This document shows positions 9,970 through 19,133 of a stretch of 64,000 bases of DNA, piece after piece. The notes under the pieces were generated by a model. That model saw only the letters and a program-made list of their open reading frames with translations. It searched no databases and was not told the DNA's origin. Made by a program: the position numbers and the translations under genes. Source of the stretch: Prochlorococcus sp. AG-355-K03 (GTDB lineage: Bacteria > Cyanobacteriota > Cyanobacteriia > PCC-6307 > Cyanobiaceae); NCBI GenBank assembly GCA_003278685.1, contig QCDS01000001.1, positions 124,001 through 188,000 of the forward strand, in the 5' to 3' direction. Positions within the stretch are counted from its first letter, which is position 1; each line of letters starts with the position of its first letter.

Positions 9970-10908
9970 GTGTTGCAATACCAGATTGACAGAATCGACC
10001 ATCAAATAGCAGATGATCGCTCCCAAACAGGAACTTTTTTAATTGGCCCTCTAGAGAGGGGACAAGCTACAACTTTGGGTAATTCTCTAAGAAGAGTCCT
10101 TATGGGAGGACTTGAAGGGAGTGCAGTAACTGCAGTAAGAATAGCAGGAATTAATCATGAATATGCCACTATACCTGGAGTTAGAGAAGACGTTTTAGAT
10201 ATTCTTCTGAATTGCAAGCAACTATCAATAAATAGTTCTAATCCAGAGCTTGAAATTGGCAGGTTAGTAGCTAGCGGTCCAATGGAGGTGAAGGCAAATG
10301 ATATTCAATTCTCCTCTCAAGTGGAAATTGTTGATGGTGAAAAACCGATCGCAACTATTCAAGAAGGTCATAACTTAGAGTTGGAAATCCATGTTGAAAG
10401 AGGTGTTGGATATAGACCAGTAGACCGTAAGAGTGAAGAAACAACTGCTATTGATTTACTTCAAATAGATGCTGTATTTATGCCAGTTAAGAGAGTCAAT
10501 TTTACGATTGATGAAACTGCTGTAGCAGAAGGCGGAACAGGAAGAGAAAGATTAAAAATGGAAGTAGTAACAGATGGCTCAACAAGTCCTGACGACGCTA
10601 TTGCTGAAGCTGCAAATCAGTTAATAGAACTCTTTCAACCTCTTGCTACTGTCACAATGGTTGAGGAAATTCCTGAAGAACCTGAACCATCTCCTGAAGC
10701 TCAAATTCCTCTTGAGGAACTAAACTTGTCCGTTAGAGCATATAATTGTTTGAAAAGGGCTCAAGTTAACTCAGTTTCAGATTTAATGGGTTTCAGCTAT
10801 GAAGATCTTCTTGAGATTAAGAACTTTGGCTCCAAATCTGCAGATGAGGTTATTGAGGCTCTTGAACGCATCGGCATTTCTATTCCACAAAGTAGAACAT
10901 CTGTTTAA
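9970..10908 (+). CDS. rpoA: DNA-directed RNA polymerase subunit alpha
   Basis: The alpha subunit dimer nucleates RNA polymerase assembly and its C-terminal domain contacts promoters and activators. The 312-residue product begins at a GTG ([11 protein letters not shown]) with the N-terminal domain motif [17 protein letters not shown]. The C-terminal domain (about residues 245-312) has [19 protein letters not shown] and [13 protein letters not shown], its helix-hairpin-helix elements. It is followed by rplQ, 14 bases after the stop. Confidence 0.97.
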   Translation: MLQYQIDRIDHQIADDRSQTGTFLIGPLERGQATTLGNSLRRVLMGGLEGSAVTAVRIAGINHEYATIPGVREDVLDILLNCKQLSINSSNPELEIGRLVASGPMEVKANDIQFSSQVEIVDGEKPIATIQEGHNLELEIHVERGVGYRPVDRKSEETTAIDLLQIDAVFMPVKRVNFTIDETAVAEGGTGRERLKMEVVTDGSTSPDDAIAEAANQLIELFQPLATVTMVEEIPEEPEPSPEAQIPLEELNLSVRAYNCLKRAQVNSVSDLMGFSYEDLLEIKNFGSKSADEVIEALERIGISIPQSRTSV

Positions 10909-10922
10909 CAATTTTTAAGATT

Positions 10923-11273
10923 ATGAGACACCAACTTAGAATTCCATTATTAAGTAAACCTGCTGACCAGAGGAAAGCCCTTTTAAGAGGTTTAACCACC
11001 CAATTAATTAGGGAAGGTAGAGTAACGACAACAAAAGCAAGAGCAAAAGCTTTAAGAAATGAAGCTGAAAAAATGATTTCACTAGCTAAAGAAGGAAGTT
11101 TGGCATCTAGGAGAAGGGCTATCGGATATATCTATGATAAGAATTTAGTTCATTCATTATTTGAAAAAGCAAAGGAAAGATATGGAGACAGAAAAGGTGG
11201 TTATACACGAATAGTAAGAACCGTATCAAGAAAAGGGGATAACGCTCAAATGGCTATAATCGAGCTTGTTTAA
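10923..11273 (+). CDS. rplQ: 50S ribosomal protein L17
   Basis: L17 is a large-subunit protein near the tunnel exit. The 116-residue product shows [19 protein letters not shown] and the C-terminal [12 protein letters not shown] and [12 protein letters not shown] segments of the family. It follows rpoA and precedes truA, a common cyanobacterial order. Confidence 0.96.
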   Translation: MRHQLRIPLLSKPADQRKALLRGLTTQLIREGRVTTTKARAKALRNEAEKMISLAKEGSLASRRRAIGYIYDKNLVHSLFEKAKERYGDRKGGYTRIVRTVSRKGDNAQMAIIELV

Positions 11274-11309
11274 GTTAGTTAATAAAGAGGATTTACTAGA
11301 TAATAACTT

Positions 11310-12116
11310 TTGAAAAGAGTAGCTTTACTAGTCCAATATGATGGATCTCATTTTTCAGGTTGGCAAAGACAAAAAAATGCAACAACAGTTCAAGAAATTC
11401 TAGAAAAAGCTATCTTAAAGATTTCAAATTATACAGTAAATACTTTTGCAGCAGGTAGGACTGACGCTGGGGTTCATGCATCAGGTCAAGTAGTACACTT
11501 TGATATTGATTGTGTTATTCCAGGAAATAGTTATTCTGATGTCTTAAATACTCTTTTACCCCCAACAATTAGGATATTGGAATCAGTCGAGGTTAAAAAA
11601 AGTTGGCATGCATGCTATTCAGCAATATATAGACATTACCGATATGTCATCAATAACAGTAAATTTACTAACTTGTTTATCAATAATTGGTCATGGCATA
11701 GATATCAAAAATCATTAGATGAAGTTTTAATGTTTAATGCATCTCAGAAAATGCAAGGAGAAAACGATTTTTTTGCTTTTCAGAAAAGTGGAAGTAACAG
11801 AACAAACTCAATTACAAAAATAAAAAATATAGATGTTAAAAGAGTAGAAGATTTGATTTTAATTGATATTAAAGCTACTGGTTTTCTATATGGAATGGTC
11901 CGTTTAATTGTTGGTCAGCTAGTATTAGTTGGAGAAAAAAAAATATCCCCAGAAATTTTTACAGATAGATGGGTTAATAAAAAGAAAAATGATGTTAAAG
12001 AATCTGCTCCAGCTAAGGGGTTATGTTTTGTAAATGCTGTATATGAAGAAAATGTTTTTAAAAAGATTAATAACAATGATTTTTTTCCTGTATTTTTAAT
12101 TAAGGGTTTTTCTTAA
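11310..12116 (+). CDS. truA: tRNA pseudouridine(38-40) synthase TruA
   Basis: TruA makes pseudouridine at positions 38-40 of the tRNA anticodon arm. The catalytic motif AAGRTDAGVHA is present with the nucleophilic aspartate at residue 52. The start is TTG at 11310, giving KRVALLVQYDGSHFSGWQRQ as the family N-terminus; no ATG is better placed. At 268 residues it is normal in length. A weak AT-rich hairpin with a T run begins at its stop codon, and rplM beyond has its own candidate promoter. Confidence 0.95.
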   Translation: MKRVALLVQYDGSHFSGWQRQKNATTVQEILEKAILKISNYTVNTFAAGRTDAGVHASGQVVHFDIDCVIPGNSYSDVLNTLLPPTIRILESVEVKKSWHACYSAIYRHYRYVINNSKFTNLFINNWSWHRYQKSLDEVLMFNASQKMQGENDFFAFQKSGSNRTNSITKIKNIDVKRVEDLILIDIKATGFLYGMVRLIVGQLVLVGEKKISPEIFTDRWVNKKKNDVKESAPAKGLCFVNAVYEENVFKKINNNDFFPVFLIKGFS

Positions 12117-12141
12117 GTAAAGTTATTTAAGCAAATTTTTT
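12112..12141 (+). terminator. Weak AT-rich intrinsic terminator after truA
   Basis: CTTAA (12112-12116) pairs with TTAAG (12127-12131); a G-T wobble and three more A-T pairs extend the stem inwards. A short A stretch and six T residues (12136-12141) follow. The stem is poor in G-C pairs, so termination may be partial. It overlaps the truA stop codon and lies upstream of the rplM promoter candidate. Confidence 0.35.
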
Positions 12142-12161
12142 GTATTAAACATTCAAAACTG

Positions 12162-12191
12162 TTGTTTAATATTCCTTCAATAAGGTAGAAT
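12162..12191 (+). promoter_or_regulatory. Candidate sigma-70-type promoter of rplM
   Basis: TTGTTT (12162-12167) and TAGAAT (12186-12191) are separated by 18 bases, about 40 bases before the rplM ATG. Together with the hairpin after truA this suggests that rplM-rpsI-rpmE-prfA can be transcribed separately from the alpha operon. Such hexamers arise easily in AT-rich DNA, so support is moderate. Confidence 0.4.
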
Positions 12192-12230
12192 TTAATACTA
12201 ACTTTAAATTTATTTGCATAAATTTGGTAA

Positions 12231-12662
12231 ATGAATAAAACAATTACTCCATCTCTAGAAACCATTGAAAGAAATTGGTTTTTAGTTGACGCAAAAGATA
12301 AGACACTTGGGAGACTTGCTACAGAAATCGCAACTGTATTAAGAGGTAAGAATAAACCAACATTTACACCTCATCTGGATACTGGAGATTTCGTTATTGT
12401 AGTTAATGCTGAAAAAGTTGAGGTAACAGGTAAAAAAGCATCACAAAAATTGTATAGAAGACATTCTGGAAGACCTGGAGGAATGAAAATTGAAAAATTT
12501 GAGTCTCTACAGGAAAGAATTCCTGAAAGAATCATTGAGCAAGCTGTTAAGGGTATGCTGCCACATAACTCTTTAGGAAGACAGCAATTTAAAAAACTAA
12601 AAGTTTATAAAGGTGCTGATCATCCTCATGCTGCTCAGAATCCTGTATTATTAAATAGTTAA
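12231..12662 (+). CDS. rplM: 50S ribosomal protein L13
   Basis: L13 is an early assembly protein of the large subunit. The 143-residue product contains [19 protein letters not shown], the [18 protein letters not shown] segment and the signature [21 protein letters not shown]. It pairs with rpsI downstream, as in nearly all bacteria. Confidence 0.97.
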   Translation: MNKTITPSLETIERNWFLVDAKDKTLGRLATEIATVLRGKNKPTFTPHLDTGDFVIVVNAEKVEVTGKKASQKLYRRHSGRPGGMKIEKFESLQERIPERIIEQAVKGMLPHNSLGRQQFKKLKVYKGADHPHAAQNPVLLNS

Positions 12663-12671
12663 TTTATCAAA

Positions 12672-13082
12672 ATGAACAGTCAAATAAAAAACAAAGCTGT
12701 GTATTGGGGAACTGGAAGAAGAAAAACTTCAGTAGCTAGAGTACGCTTAATCCCAGGAAATGGACTAATAAAAATCAACGGTCGTTCTGGAGATGATTAC
12801 TTAAACTTTAACCCTCTCCACTTAAATTCAATAAAAGCACCTTTGCAAACATTAGGCCTTGAAAATTCTTATGATATCATTGTAAATGTTTTTGGTGGGG
12901 GATTGACAGGTCAAGCTGATGCTATCAAGCAAGGAGCAGCAAGAGCACTTTGCGAATTATCTCCTGACAATAGGAAACCTCTAAAAACTGAAGGTCATCT
13001 CAGTAGAGATCCTAGAGCTAAGGAAAGAAGAAAATATGGTCTCAAAAAAGCAAGAAAAGCTCCTCAATTCTCCAAACGTTAA
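12672..13082 (+). CDS. rpsI: 30S ribosomal protein S9
   Basis: S9 reaches the P-site tRNA anticodon arm with its C-terminal tail. The 136-residue product has [16 protein letters not shown] near the start and [19 protein letters not shown]. It ends [12 protein letters not shown], with the conserved terminal SKR that contacts tRNA. It lies nine bases after rplM. Confidence 0.97.
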   Translation: MNSQIKNKAVYWGTGRRKTSVARVRLIPGNGLIKINGRSGDDYLNFNPLHLNSIKAPLQTLGLENSYDIIVNVFGGGLTGQADAIKQGAARALCELSPDNRKPLKTEGHLSRDPRAKERRKYGLKKARKAPQFSKR

Positions 13083-13095
13083 AGGAATTCAAATC

Positions 13096-13356
13096 ATGCC
13101 AAAATCCGAAATACACCCAAAATGGTATCCAGATGCAAAAGTTATTTGTAATGGAGAAGTTGTAATGACAACTGGCTCAACACAGCCTGAGTTACATGTT
13201 GATGTTTGGAGTGGTAATCATCCCTTCTTCACTGGAACTCAGAAGATTCTTGATACAGAAGGTAGGGTTGACAGGTTTATGAAAAAATATGGAATGGGTT
13301 CAGCTAATTCAGCTACATCAAAAGAGCAAAAAGAAGAAAAAGATTCTAAAAAATAG
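13096..13356 (+). CDS. rpmE: 50S ribosomal protein L31
   Basis: L31 bridges the subunits. The 86-residue product begins MPKSEIHPKWYPDAKVICNGEVV, the cyanobacterial form with a single cysteine instead of the CxxC pairs of zinc-binding L31. The open frame continues upstream to 13036, but that part is inside rpsI in another frame, so the ATG at 13096 is chosen. The last 20 residues are Lys/Glu-rich. prfA follows. Confidence 0.95.
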   Translation: MPKSEIHPKWYPDAKVICNGEVVMTTGSTQPELHVDVWSGNHPFFTGTQKILDTEGRVDRFMKKYGMGSANSATSKEQKEEKDSKK

Positions 13357-13384
13357 AATTTTCAAAAATTAAGCATAATTTCAA

Positions 13385-14479
13385 TTGGAATACTCAACAT
13401 TAATTGCAAGGTTGAAAACTGCTTCAGAAAGTTTTGAAAATTTGGAAGTGCAACTTGCAGATCCTGATATAGCTAATGATCCAAAAAAATTAGAATCAAT
13501 AGCAAGAGAAAGGTCAAAATTGGAACCTTTGGTGATTGACTTTAATAAGTTACTTGATACTGATAAAGAAATAGAAGATTCAAAAAATCTTTTAAAAGAG
13601 AATAGAAATGATAAAGAAATGGAATCTTTGATAAATGAGGAGTTAATAACTCTTGAGGAATCTAAGAGTGAACTGATTCAAAAAACCACAATTGCCTTAT
13701 TGCCAAAAGACCCAAGAGATGAAAGAAGTGTGATGTTAGAAATCAGAGCAGGTGCTGGAGGTAACGAGGCTTGTATCTGGGCAGGTGATTTAGCAAGAAT
13801 GTATGAAAGATATGGACAAAAAATTGGATGGTCTGTAAAACCTGTTAGTGCTTCCGAGTCAGATATGGGTGGATTTAAGGAGTTAGTCATCTCAGTTAAG
13901 GGAGATTCTGTATATAGTCAACTTAAATTTGAGGCTGGTGTACATAGAGTCCAAAGAGTTCCAGCCACTGAATCTCAAGGCAGAGTTCACACCTCTACTG
14001 CTACAGTTGCTGTTATGCCTGAGGCTGATCCTGTTGAGGTTAAAATTGATCCAACAGATCTAGAGGTTGGAACAGCCAGATCAGGAGGTGCAGGGGGACA
14101 AAATGTTAATAAGGTAGAGACGGCTATTGATCTTCTCCACAAGCCTACAGGAATAAGAGTTTTTTGTACTCAAGAGAGATCACAATTGCAAAATCGCGAA
14201 CGAGCAATGGAAATTTTAAGAGCTAAATTGTATGAAATTCAATTAAAAGAAGCTAATGCAAAAGAGAGATCACAAAGGCTTTCCCAGGTTGGAACAGGCG
14301 ATAGAAGTGAAAAAATCAGAACTTATAATTTTAAAGACAACAGAACTACTGATCATAGATTAGGTTCCAATTTTTCTCTTGAGCCAATTCTTGCTGGTCA
14401 ATTAGAAGAAGTGATTAATGCATGCATAGCGCAAGAACAAAAAAGAATGATGGAAGATTTTAATAAAGAAGTAAATTAA
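13385..14479 (+). CDS. prfA: Peptide chain release factor 1
   Basis: RF1 recognises UAA and UAG stop codons and triggers peptide release. The GGQ motif is at residues 237-239 ([16 protein letters not shown]), and the stop-codon-recognition domain precedes it. The product is 364 residues from a TTG start at 13385, which matches the family N-terminus. It ends 12 bases before the stop of the convergent HNH gene, with no clear terminator between them. Confidence 0.96.
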   Translation: MEYSTLIARLKTASESFENLEVQLADPDIANDPKKLESIARERSKLEPLVIDFNKLLDTDKEIEDSKNLLKENRNDKEMESLINEELITLEESKSELIQKTTIALLPKDPRDERSVMLEIRAGAGGNEACIWAGDLARMYERYGQKIGWSVKPVSASESDMGGFKELVISVKGDSVYSQLKFEAGVHRVQRVPATESQGRVHTSTATVAVMPEADPVEVKIDPTDLEVGTARSGGAGGQNVNKVETAIDLLHKPTGIRVFCTQERSQLQNRERAMEILRAKLYEIQLKEANAKERSQRLSQVGTGDRSEKIRTYNFKDNRTTDHRLGSNFSLEPILAGQLEEVINACIAQEQKRMMEDFNKEVN

Positions 14480-14491
14480 AGATTTTTTTTA

Positions 14492-15022
14492 TTAGATTGC
14501 AACCCCTATTACGTATTTACTCCATTCTTTATGCCTGCCAGAGTCAATTTGTCTTGTAGCTTCAAAATTTAAGTTACTTAATGGACGATAAGGCTTACGT
14601 TTTAAGGGCATATTCGCCTCTTCCGGGGTTCGATTTCCTTTTTGTACATTACATCTGAGACATGCTGTAGTAACATTTTCCCAGTTATCTGTTCCACCTC
14701 TGCTTCTCGGTAAAACATGATCTATTGATAGGTCGCTACCCCTATAGTTACAGTATTGGCAAGCATTATTATCTCTTAGAAGAATATTTTTTCTTGTTAA
14801 AGAAACCTCTCTAAAAGGAACTTTAACGTAGTAACGAAGTCTTATAACTGTCGGTAACTTTTTCCCGCTATGTATTGAATATGTTTTATCTTCTTCTAAG
14901 CTCTCTGCTTTACCTTTAATCATCAAAATTACTGCTCTTCGCCAAGAAGTGATGTTTAAGGGTTCATAAGATGCATTTAAAACTAGAGTCTGGCCCATGC
15001 CAAAATTCAATTTACATGTCAT
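14492..15022 (-). CDS. HNH endonuclease family protein
   Basis: An HNH nuclease domain covers about residues 80-130: a CQYC pair (C88, C91), the DH pair of the catalytic motif at 101-102, then N116 and CLRCN (121-125), ending with KGNRTPEEA. The N-terminal part (TLVLNASYEPLNITSWRRAV) is typical of a stand-alone HNH protein widespread in cyanobacteria. The first ATG gives 176 residues; family members usually begin at the internal methionine 9 (start at 14998), which may be the true start. Its substrate is unknown, and nothing nearby suggests a restriction system or mobile element. Confidence 0.85.
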   Translation of the reverse strand: MTCKLNFGMGQTLVLNASYEPLNITSWRRAVILMIKGKAESLEEDKTYSIHSGKKLPTVIRLRYYVKVPFREVSLTRKNILLRDNNACQYCNYRGSDLSIDHVLPRSRGGTDNWENVTTACLRCNVQKGNRTPEEANMPLKRKPYRPLSNLNFEATRQIDSGRHKEWSKYVIGVAI

Positions 15023-15066
15023 GCTAACTGTATATTTCTATAAGCGCATATATTTGTGCAAAGTTA

Positions 15067-16266
15067 ATGAAAAATAGGCAAACAAATCAGGTATTTAATT
15101 TTGACAAATTTCCAAATTTTGAAAAAGATATAGATCTAAAACAAAGGGCATGGATTGAAGTTAAAGGTAAAGCAATAGAAACAAACGTTAAACAGTTAAG
15201 ATCAAAATTAAGTAAAAATTGTCAATTTATGGCAGTCGTTAAAGCTGATGGATACGGACATGATGCGAAATTAGTATCAGAGTTTGCTATCAAAGGTGGA
15301 GCATCTCAATTAGGTGTTGCCACATTAAATGAAGGCATTAAGCTTCGTTCTTCTGGAGTTAAAAAACCAATACTTATTCTCGGGAATCTTTATACGAAAA
15401 GGGATCTTATCATATGTTTTAAAAATGATCTTATGCCAACTATTAGTAGTATAAGAGAATGTTTAATTTGCAATAATATTGGTAAGCACTTTGGATTGAA
15501 ATTTCCCTTACATCTTAAAGTTGATACGGGAATGTCTAGATTAGGATTTGAATACAATAAATTTGTTCAGCAATTTGAAAAAATCAAATCTTTTGACAAT
15601 ATTTCTATTGAAGGAATATATAGTCATTTATCATCTGCAGATGAACCCAACTCATTAGATCCAAAAAGTATTACACAATTACAAAGGGAGAAGTTTCAGG
15701 AATTATTAAAGCAAATTAATGTTGACAGGAAGAAAAATATCAACATTCATTTGGCTAATTCAGCGGGAATGCTTCTTGATCAAAATTTCCATTTTCATAT
15801 GGTACGTGTTGGATTATCTATGTATGGATATAAACCTTTGTCAAAATTAAATCAACATTTATTGCTTAAACCAGCTTTATCTTTGAAGGTCAAAGTAGCT
15901 TTTATAAGAACTATTGATGAGGGTGTAAGCGTTAGTTATGGAGGTAAATTTGTTAGTCATAGAAAAACTAAGTTAGCTGTATTAAGTATTGGATATGCAG
16001 ATGGTGTACCAAGAAATCTTTCAGGAAAGATTAACGTAATCCATAATAATAAATTTTATCCTCAAGTTGGATCTATAACTATGGACCAAATGATGGTAGA
16101 CATTACAGATTCTAATGAAATTAAAGTTGGTAGTACCTTGGTATTACTAGGATCAGATGGAGATAAAACAATTTCTCCTCTTGAATGGGCAAGAAAATCT
16201 AATACTATCCCTTGGGAAATTCTTTGTTCTTTTAAAAATAGATTACCGAAAGTTCAAGTTGATTAG
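15067..16266 (+). CDS. alr: Alanine racemase
   Basis: Alr makes D-alanine for peptidoglycan using pyridoxal phosphate. The PLP lysine is K59 in MAVVKADGYGHDA, and the second catalytic base tyrosine lies in SVSYGGKFVSH in the C-terminal half. The SIGYADGVPR and GSITMDQMMVDI segments are also present. At 399 residues it has an N-terminal extension of about 28 residues before the barrel. It diverges from the HNH gene across 44 bases; tRNA-Ser follows. Confidence 0.95.
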   Translation: MKNRQTNQVFNFDKFPNFEKDIDLKQRAWIEVKGKAIETNVKQLRSKLSKNCQFMAVVKADGYGHDAKLVSEFAIKGGASQLGVATLNEGIKLRSSGVKKPILILGNLYTKRDLIICFKNDLMPTISSIRECLICNNIGKHFGLKFPLHLKVDTGMSRLGFEYNKFVQQFEKIKSFDNISIEGIYSHLSSADEPNSLDPKSITQLQREKFQELLKQINVDRKKNINIHLANSAGMLLDQNFHFHMVRVGLSMYGYKPLSKLNQHLLLKPALSLKVKVAFIRTIDEGVSVSYGGKFVSHRKTKLAVLSIGYADGVPRNLSGKINVIHNNKFYPQVGSITMDQMMVDITDSNEIKVGSTLVLLGSDGDKTISPLEWARKSNTIPWEILCSFKNRLPKVQVD

Positions 16267-16327
16267 ACATTTCGATTAAATAAAAAATTTTGAATGTTTG
16301 CATAAAAATTGATAATGTATAAGAACT

Positions 16328-16416
16328 GGAGAGGTGGCTGAGTGGTTGAAAGCGGCTCCCTGCTAAGGAGTTACAGGAGGTAACTTTTGTCGAGGGTTCG
16401 AATCCCTCCCTCTCCG
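16328..16416 (+). tRNA. tRNA-Ser (anticodon GCU)
   Basis: An 89-base cloverleaf with a 7-base acceptor stem (GGAGAGG with CCTCTCC, discriminator G), a D arm beginning TGGCTGAGTGG, an anticodon loop CTGCTAA giving GCU, a long variable arm as expected for serine tRNA, and a T loop GGTTCGAATCC. It reads AGC and AGU codons. The 3' CCA is not encoded. Confidence 0.97.
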
Positions 16417-16451
16417 TGATTTATTTAGAAAATTTTTAATTACTATTTGTT

Positions 16452-17240
16452 TTAAAACAAGTCAAGATTAATATCTTTAAGTTCATAAATAGAATTTAAA
16501 ATCAAGTCAGCGCCTGCATCTCTAAGATTTGTTTCGTAAGAATTACGTTCTTTTAATCGAGAATTTAAATGTAAATGAGGGGGAGCTATTCCGATACTTA
16601 TGAATTTCTGAGATGGTATTTCCTTTCTAGCGTTTATAACTGTATTTATATCTGCAATAGTATCTCCTACATATGCAATTGGAATATTTGATTCGCCAAG
16701 TTTATCTCCAATAAGCTTTTTTGATAAGTTAATAAAACCTTTAGGATCAGGCTTGTCGGGGGCATCTCCCATAGATATTAATGGTGGTGATTTTAGTCCA
16801 AGTCTTTTTTCTAAAACAAATTTTGCCGAAGCAGACTCTGCACCACTAACAAAACCCCAGATTATTCCATTACCTTGAATTAAATCAAAAAACTTTTTAT
16901 CAACTAATAACTCCTCATTTGTTATGTAACCAGTCCAGTATTTACTATCTTTATTTGGATCTCCACCAAAGTAAAGCTCTTCAAAACATTTTACTATCTC
17001 CTCTCTTAGTGGAATTTTAAGGTTTAAGTTCTCTTTTTTTATAAATCTTTTTATAAGTTCTAAACTTAAATCCCAGTCATTATTCCAGATCCCTTCATTT
17101 TTTGCATTATCAATTTCTATATAACTTGGCTCCCATCCGGAAAATTTGTAAACTGTTTTTTTTAATGAAAGTCTGTAACTATTTTCTACGCTGCGGATTA
17201 CCCCATCAATGTCAAACAAAATTAAACCAATATTTTTCAA
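16452..17240 (-). CDS. HAD-superfamily hydrolase (TIGR01548-like)
   Basis: A haloacid-dehalogenase-type phosphatase of 262 residues. Motif I is FDIDGV with the nucleophile D10 and acid D12; motif II is the serine in GFVSGAESAS; motif III is the lysine in DAPDKPDPKGF; motif IV is YVGDTIADINT. It resembles the IA-type HAD family seen in cyanobacteria, whose substrate is unknown. It lies downstream of cbiG-cobJ on the same strand, 96 bases after it, and may share its transcript. Confidence 0.85.
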   Translation of the reverse strand: MKNIGLILFDIDGVIRSVENSYRLSLKKTVYKFSGWEPSYIEIDNAKNEGIWNNDWDLSLELIKRFIKKENLNLKIPLREEIVKCFEELYFGGDPNKDSKYWTGYITNEELLVDKKFFDLIQGNGIIWGFVSGAESASAKFVLEKRLGLKSPPLISMGDAPDKPDPKGFINLSKKLIGDKLGESNIPIAYVGDTIADINTVINARKEIPSQKFISIGIAPPHLHLNSRLKERNSYETNLRDAGADLILNSIYELKDINLDLF

Positions 17241-17336
17241 TTAATTTTTTTGCATCATTATTATAAAAGATTAGTATTCTTATAAAGAAAAAGCAAAGAA
17301 AAACAATCTATTTATAAAATTATGGATTATCTAAAC

Positions 17337-19133
17337 TTAATTTTGTAAATATCCTCTTGGAGTTAGAAATATTTCGTCAACTAAGGTTGTTTGAGAATTA
17401 CCAATAATAATGATTGATAACATATCAATCTCTTTAAAAGGAATGGTGTTTAAAGTAAAAAATTTTTTGGTTTGATTTTCTCTCCCTACTTGTCTAGCTA
17501 TTAAAACTGGAGTTTCACCATGCCTAGATTGTAAACATATATCAATTACACTTTTTAGCTGCCAATTTCTTTCAATGGATTGAGGATTAAATAAAGCTAT
17601 TACAAAGTCACCCACAAGAGCTCCTTCAATTCTTTTTTCTATTAAAGACCATGGAGTTAATTTATCGCTTAAGCTTACTGAACAAAAGTCATTCATTAGT
17701 GGTGCTCCACTAATCGCAGCAGCTAATTGAACGCTACTTATACCTGGATGAACTTCAAAGTAAGGTCTATATTCTTTTTTGATTTTTTGAAGTAATTCTA
17801 AAAGTAAACCTGCCATTCCATAAAATCCAGATTCACCTGAAGAAATTAAAGCCACTTTTATTCCTTCCTCAGCTAGTTTAATTGCTTTACTGCATCTCTC
17901 TTTTTCTTCAGTAAGTTTACTTTCAATTAAAATCTGATCATTCCTTTTTAAGGGTTTTATTAAATCTAAATACATTTTGTATCCAATCCAAACAATACAT
18001 CTTGAAAGTGCTTTTCTTGCATTATTGGTTAGGAAGGAGATATCACCAGGCCCACTTCCAATAATATGAATTTCGCCATGAGTTGGATTATATTGATTTT
18101 TTGATTCTGATATAGCGATAGTTACTGCCCCAGATTGATTTTTAAAAATTCTTTTTTCTTCTAGTAATTTTGATTTTTCTCCTGCTGCGAGTAAGCAAGA
18201 GGCTTCTGCTACGGAAGGGGTGCCAATTTCATTTTGCACAATATTTGATGGATTTGGAACAATTATTTTTGAAAGATCTTCTTTACTAAAAAACTTTAAA
18301 GGCAAGTTTTTTTCTTTAGCAAGTTCTAAAATTCCTTTCTCATTTTTTTTAATATCAATAGTTGCCAATCCCGCAATTGATTGCTGAGATAAATTTTCTG
18401 ACTCAAAAAAATTATTTAAAGAATTTGTTATTAATTCTTTGCTTGTATTTCTTTCACATCCAATACCAACCCATAATACGGGCGGGTGCCAAGTTGTTTC
18501 ATGATTTTCGAATATACTCACATAAAATGTTGAATCTGGTTTTTTTGTTTCTTTTTTATCAATTTGATTTATATTCTTAGCTGATTCTGAAGTTTTCCAT
18601 AAGTTATTACCAAATAATTGTTTGCAAAATATTTCTTCCTTCTTAGCTTGTTTAATTACTAGTTTTGACCAATCGTTTATTTTGCCTGATCTTTCCCAAC
18701 CCCATTGATTTCCAAATGCATCAAGATTTAAGAGGCTTTGATCATTTGAATTGTTAGTTTCTATAATTTCGCCACCAAGTAAATTAGCAATTTGATATGC
18801 AATATTTTGCGTATTTGACTGATGTAAGCCAATTAAAGGAACTATCTTGGAACATTTGTTATCTATAACTATTACTCCTGGATCTTGATCTTTAGAGGTT
18901 AAAAATGAATTTATTATGCGTATTGATGCAGCAATTGAGCCTATAAAAATTATTAGATCTATCTCCGGCCATTTTTTTAGTAAGATTTCTCTAGGTTTTT
19001 GTACTTTAATAAGTTCATTTACATCCTCTTTTGAAGAATCTGCAATATATATGTCTTTGACAAATTCAGTTTTTTTAAGCCTTTTTAAAATTTCTTTTGA
19101 ATTATTAGATAGACCTATCGCAATGCCTTTCAA
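17337..19133 (-). CDS. cobJ: CbiG-CobJ fusion, cobalamin biosynthesis (precorrin-3B C17-methyltransferase)
   Basis: A 598-residue two-domain protein of the corrin ring pathway. About residues 1-345 are CbiG-like (the IGSIAASIRII and DPGVIVIDNKCSKIVPLIG segments, then the C-terminal CbiG part with GTPSVAEASCLLAAG); CbiG opens the lactone of cobalt-precorrin-5A. From about residue 353 there is a CobJ/CbiH tetrapyrrole methylase, with GSGPGDISFLT near its start and HPGISSVQLAAA further on, which methylates C17 using S-adenosylmethionine. Such fusions occur in picocyanobacteria. The 334-base gap upstream is shared with divergent psaA. Confidence 0.9.
   Translation of the reverse strand: MKGIAIGLSNNSKEILKRLKKTEFVKDIYIADSSKEDVNELIKVQKPREILLKKWPEIDLIIFIGSIAASIRIINSFLTSKDQDPGVIVIDNKCSKIVPLIGLHQSNTQNIAYQIANLLGGEIIETNNSNDQSLLNLDAFGNQWGWERSGKINDWSKLVIKQAKKEEIFCKQLFGNNLWKTSESAKNINQIDKKETKKPDSTFYVSIFENHETTWHPPVLWVGIGCERNTSKELITNSLNNFFESENLSQQSIAGLATIDIKKNEKGILELAKEKNLPLKFFSKEDLSKIIVPNPSNIVQNEIGTPSVAEASCLLAAGEKSKLLEEKRIFKNQSGAVTIAISESKNQYNPTHGEIHIIGSGPGDISFLTNNARKALSRCIVWIGYKMYLDLIKPLKRNDQILIESKLTEEKERCSKAIKLAEEGIKVALISSGESGFYGMAGLLLELLQKIKKEYRPYFEVHPGISSVQLAAAISGAPLMNDFCSVSLSDKLTPWSLIEKRIEGALVGDFVIALFNPQSIERNWQLKSVIDICLQSRHGETPVLIARQVGRENQTKKFFTLNTIPFKEIDMLSIIIIGNSQTTLVDEIFLTPRGYLQN

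Noticed and set aside
14480-14491. Bidirectional terminator between prfA and the HNH gene
   Set aside because: Only a T run is present over 12 bases; no stem can be drawn.
16328-16416. tRNA-Ser as the edge of a genomic island
   Set aside because: Neighbours on both sides (alr, HAD hydrolase, cobJ) are ordinary chromosomal genes and no repeat of the tRNA end was seen.
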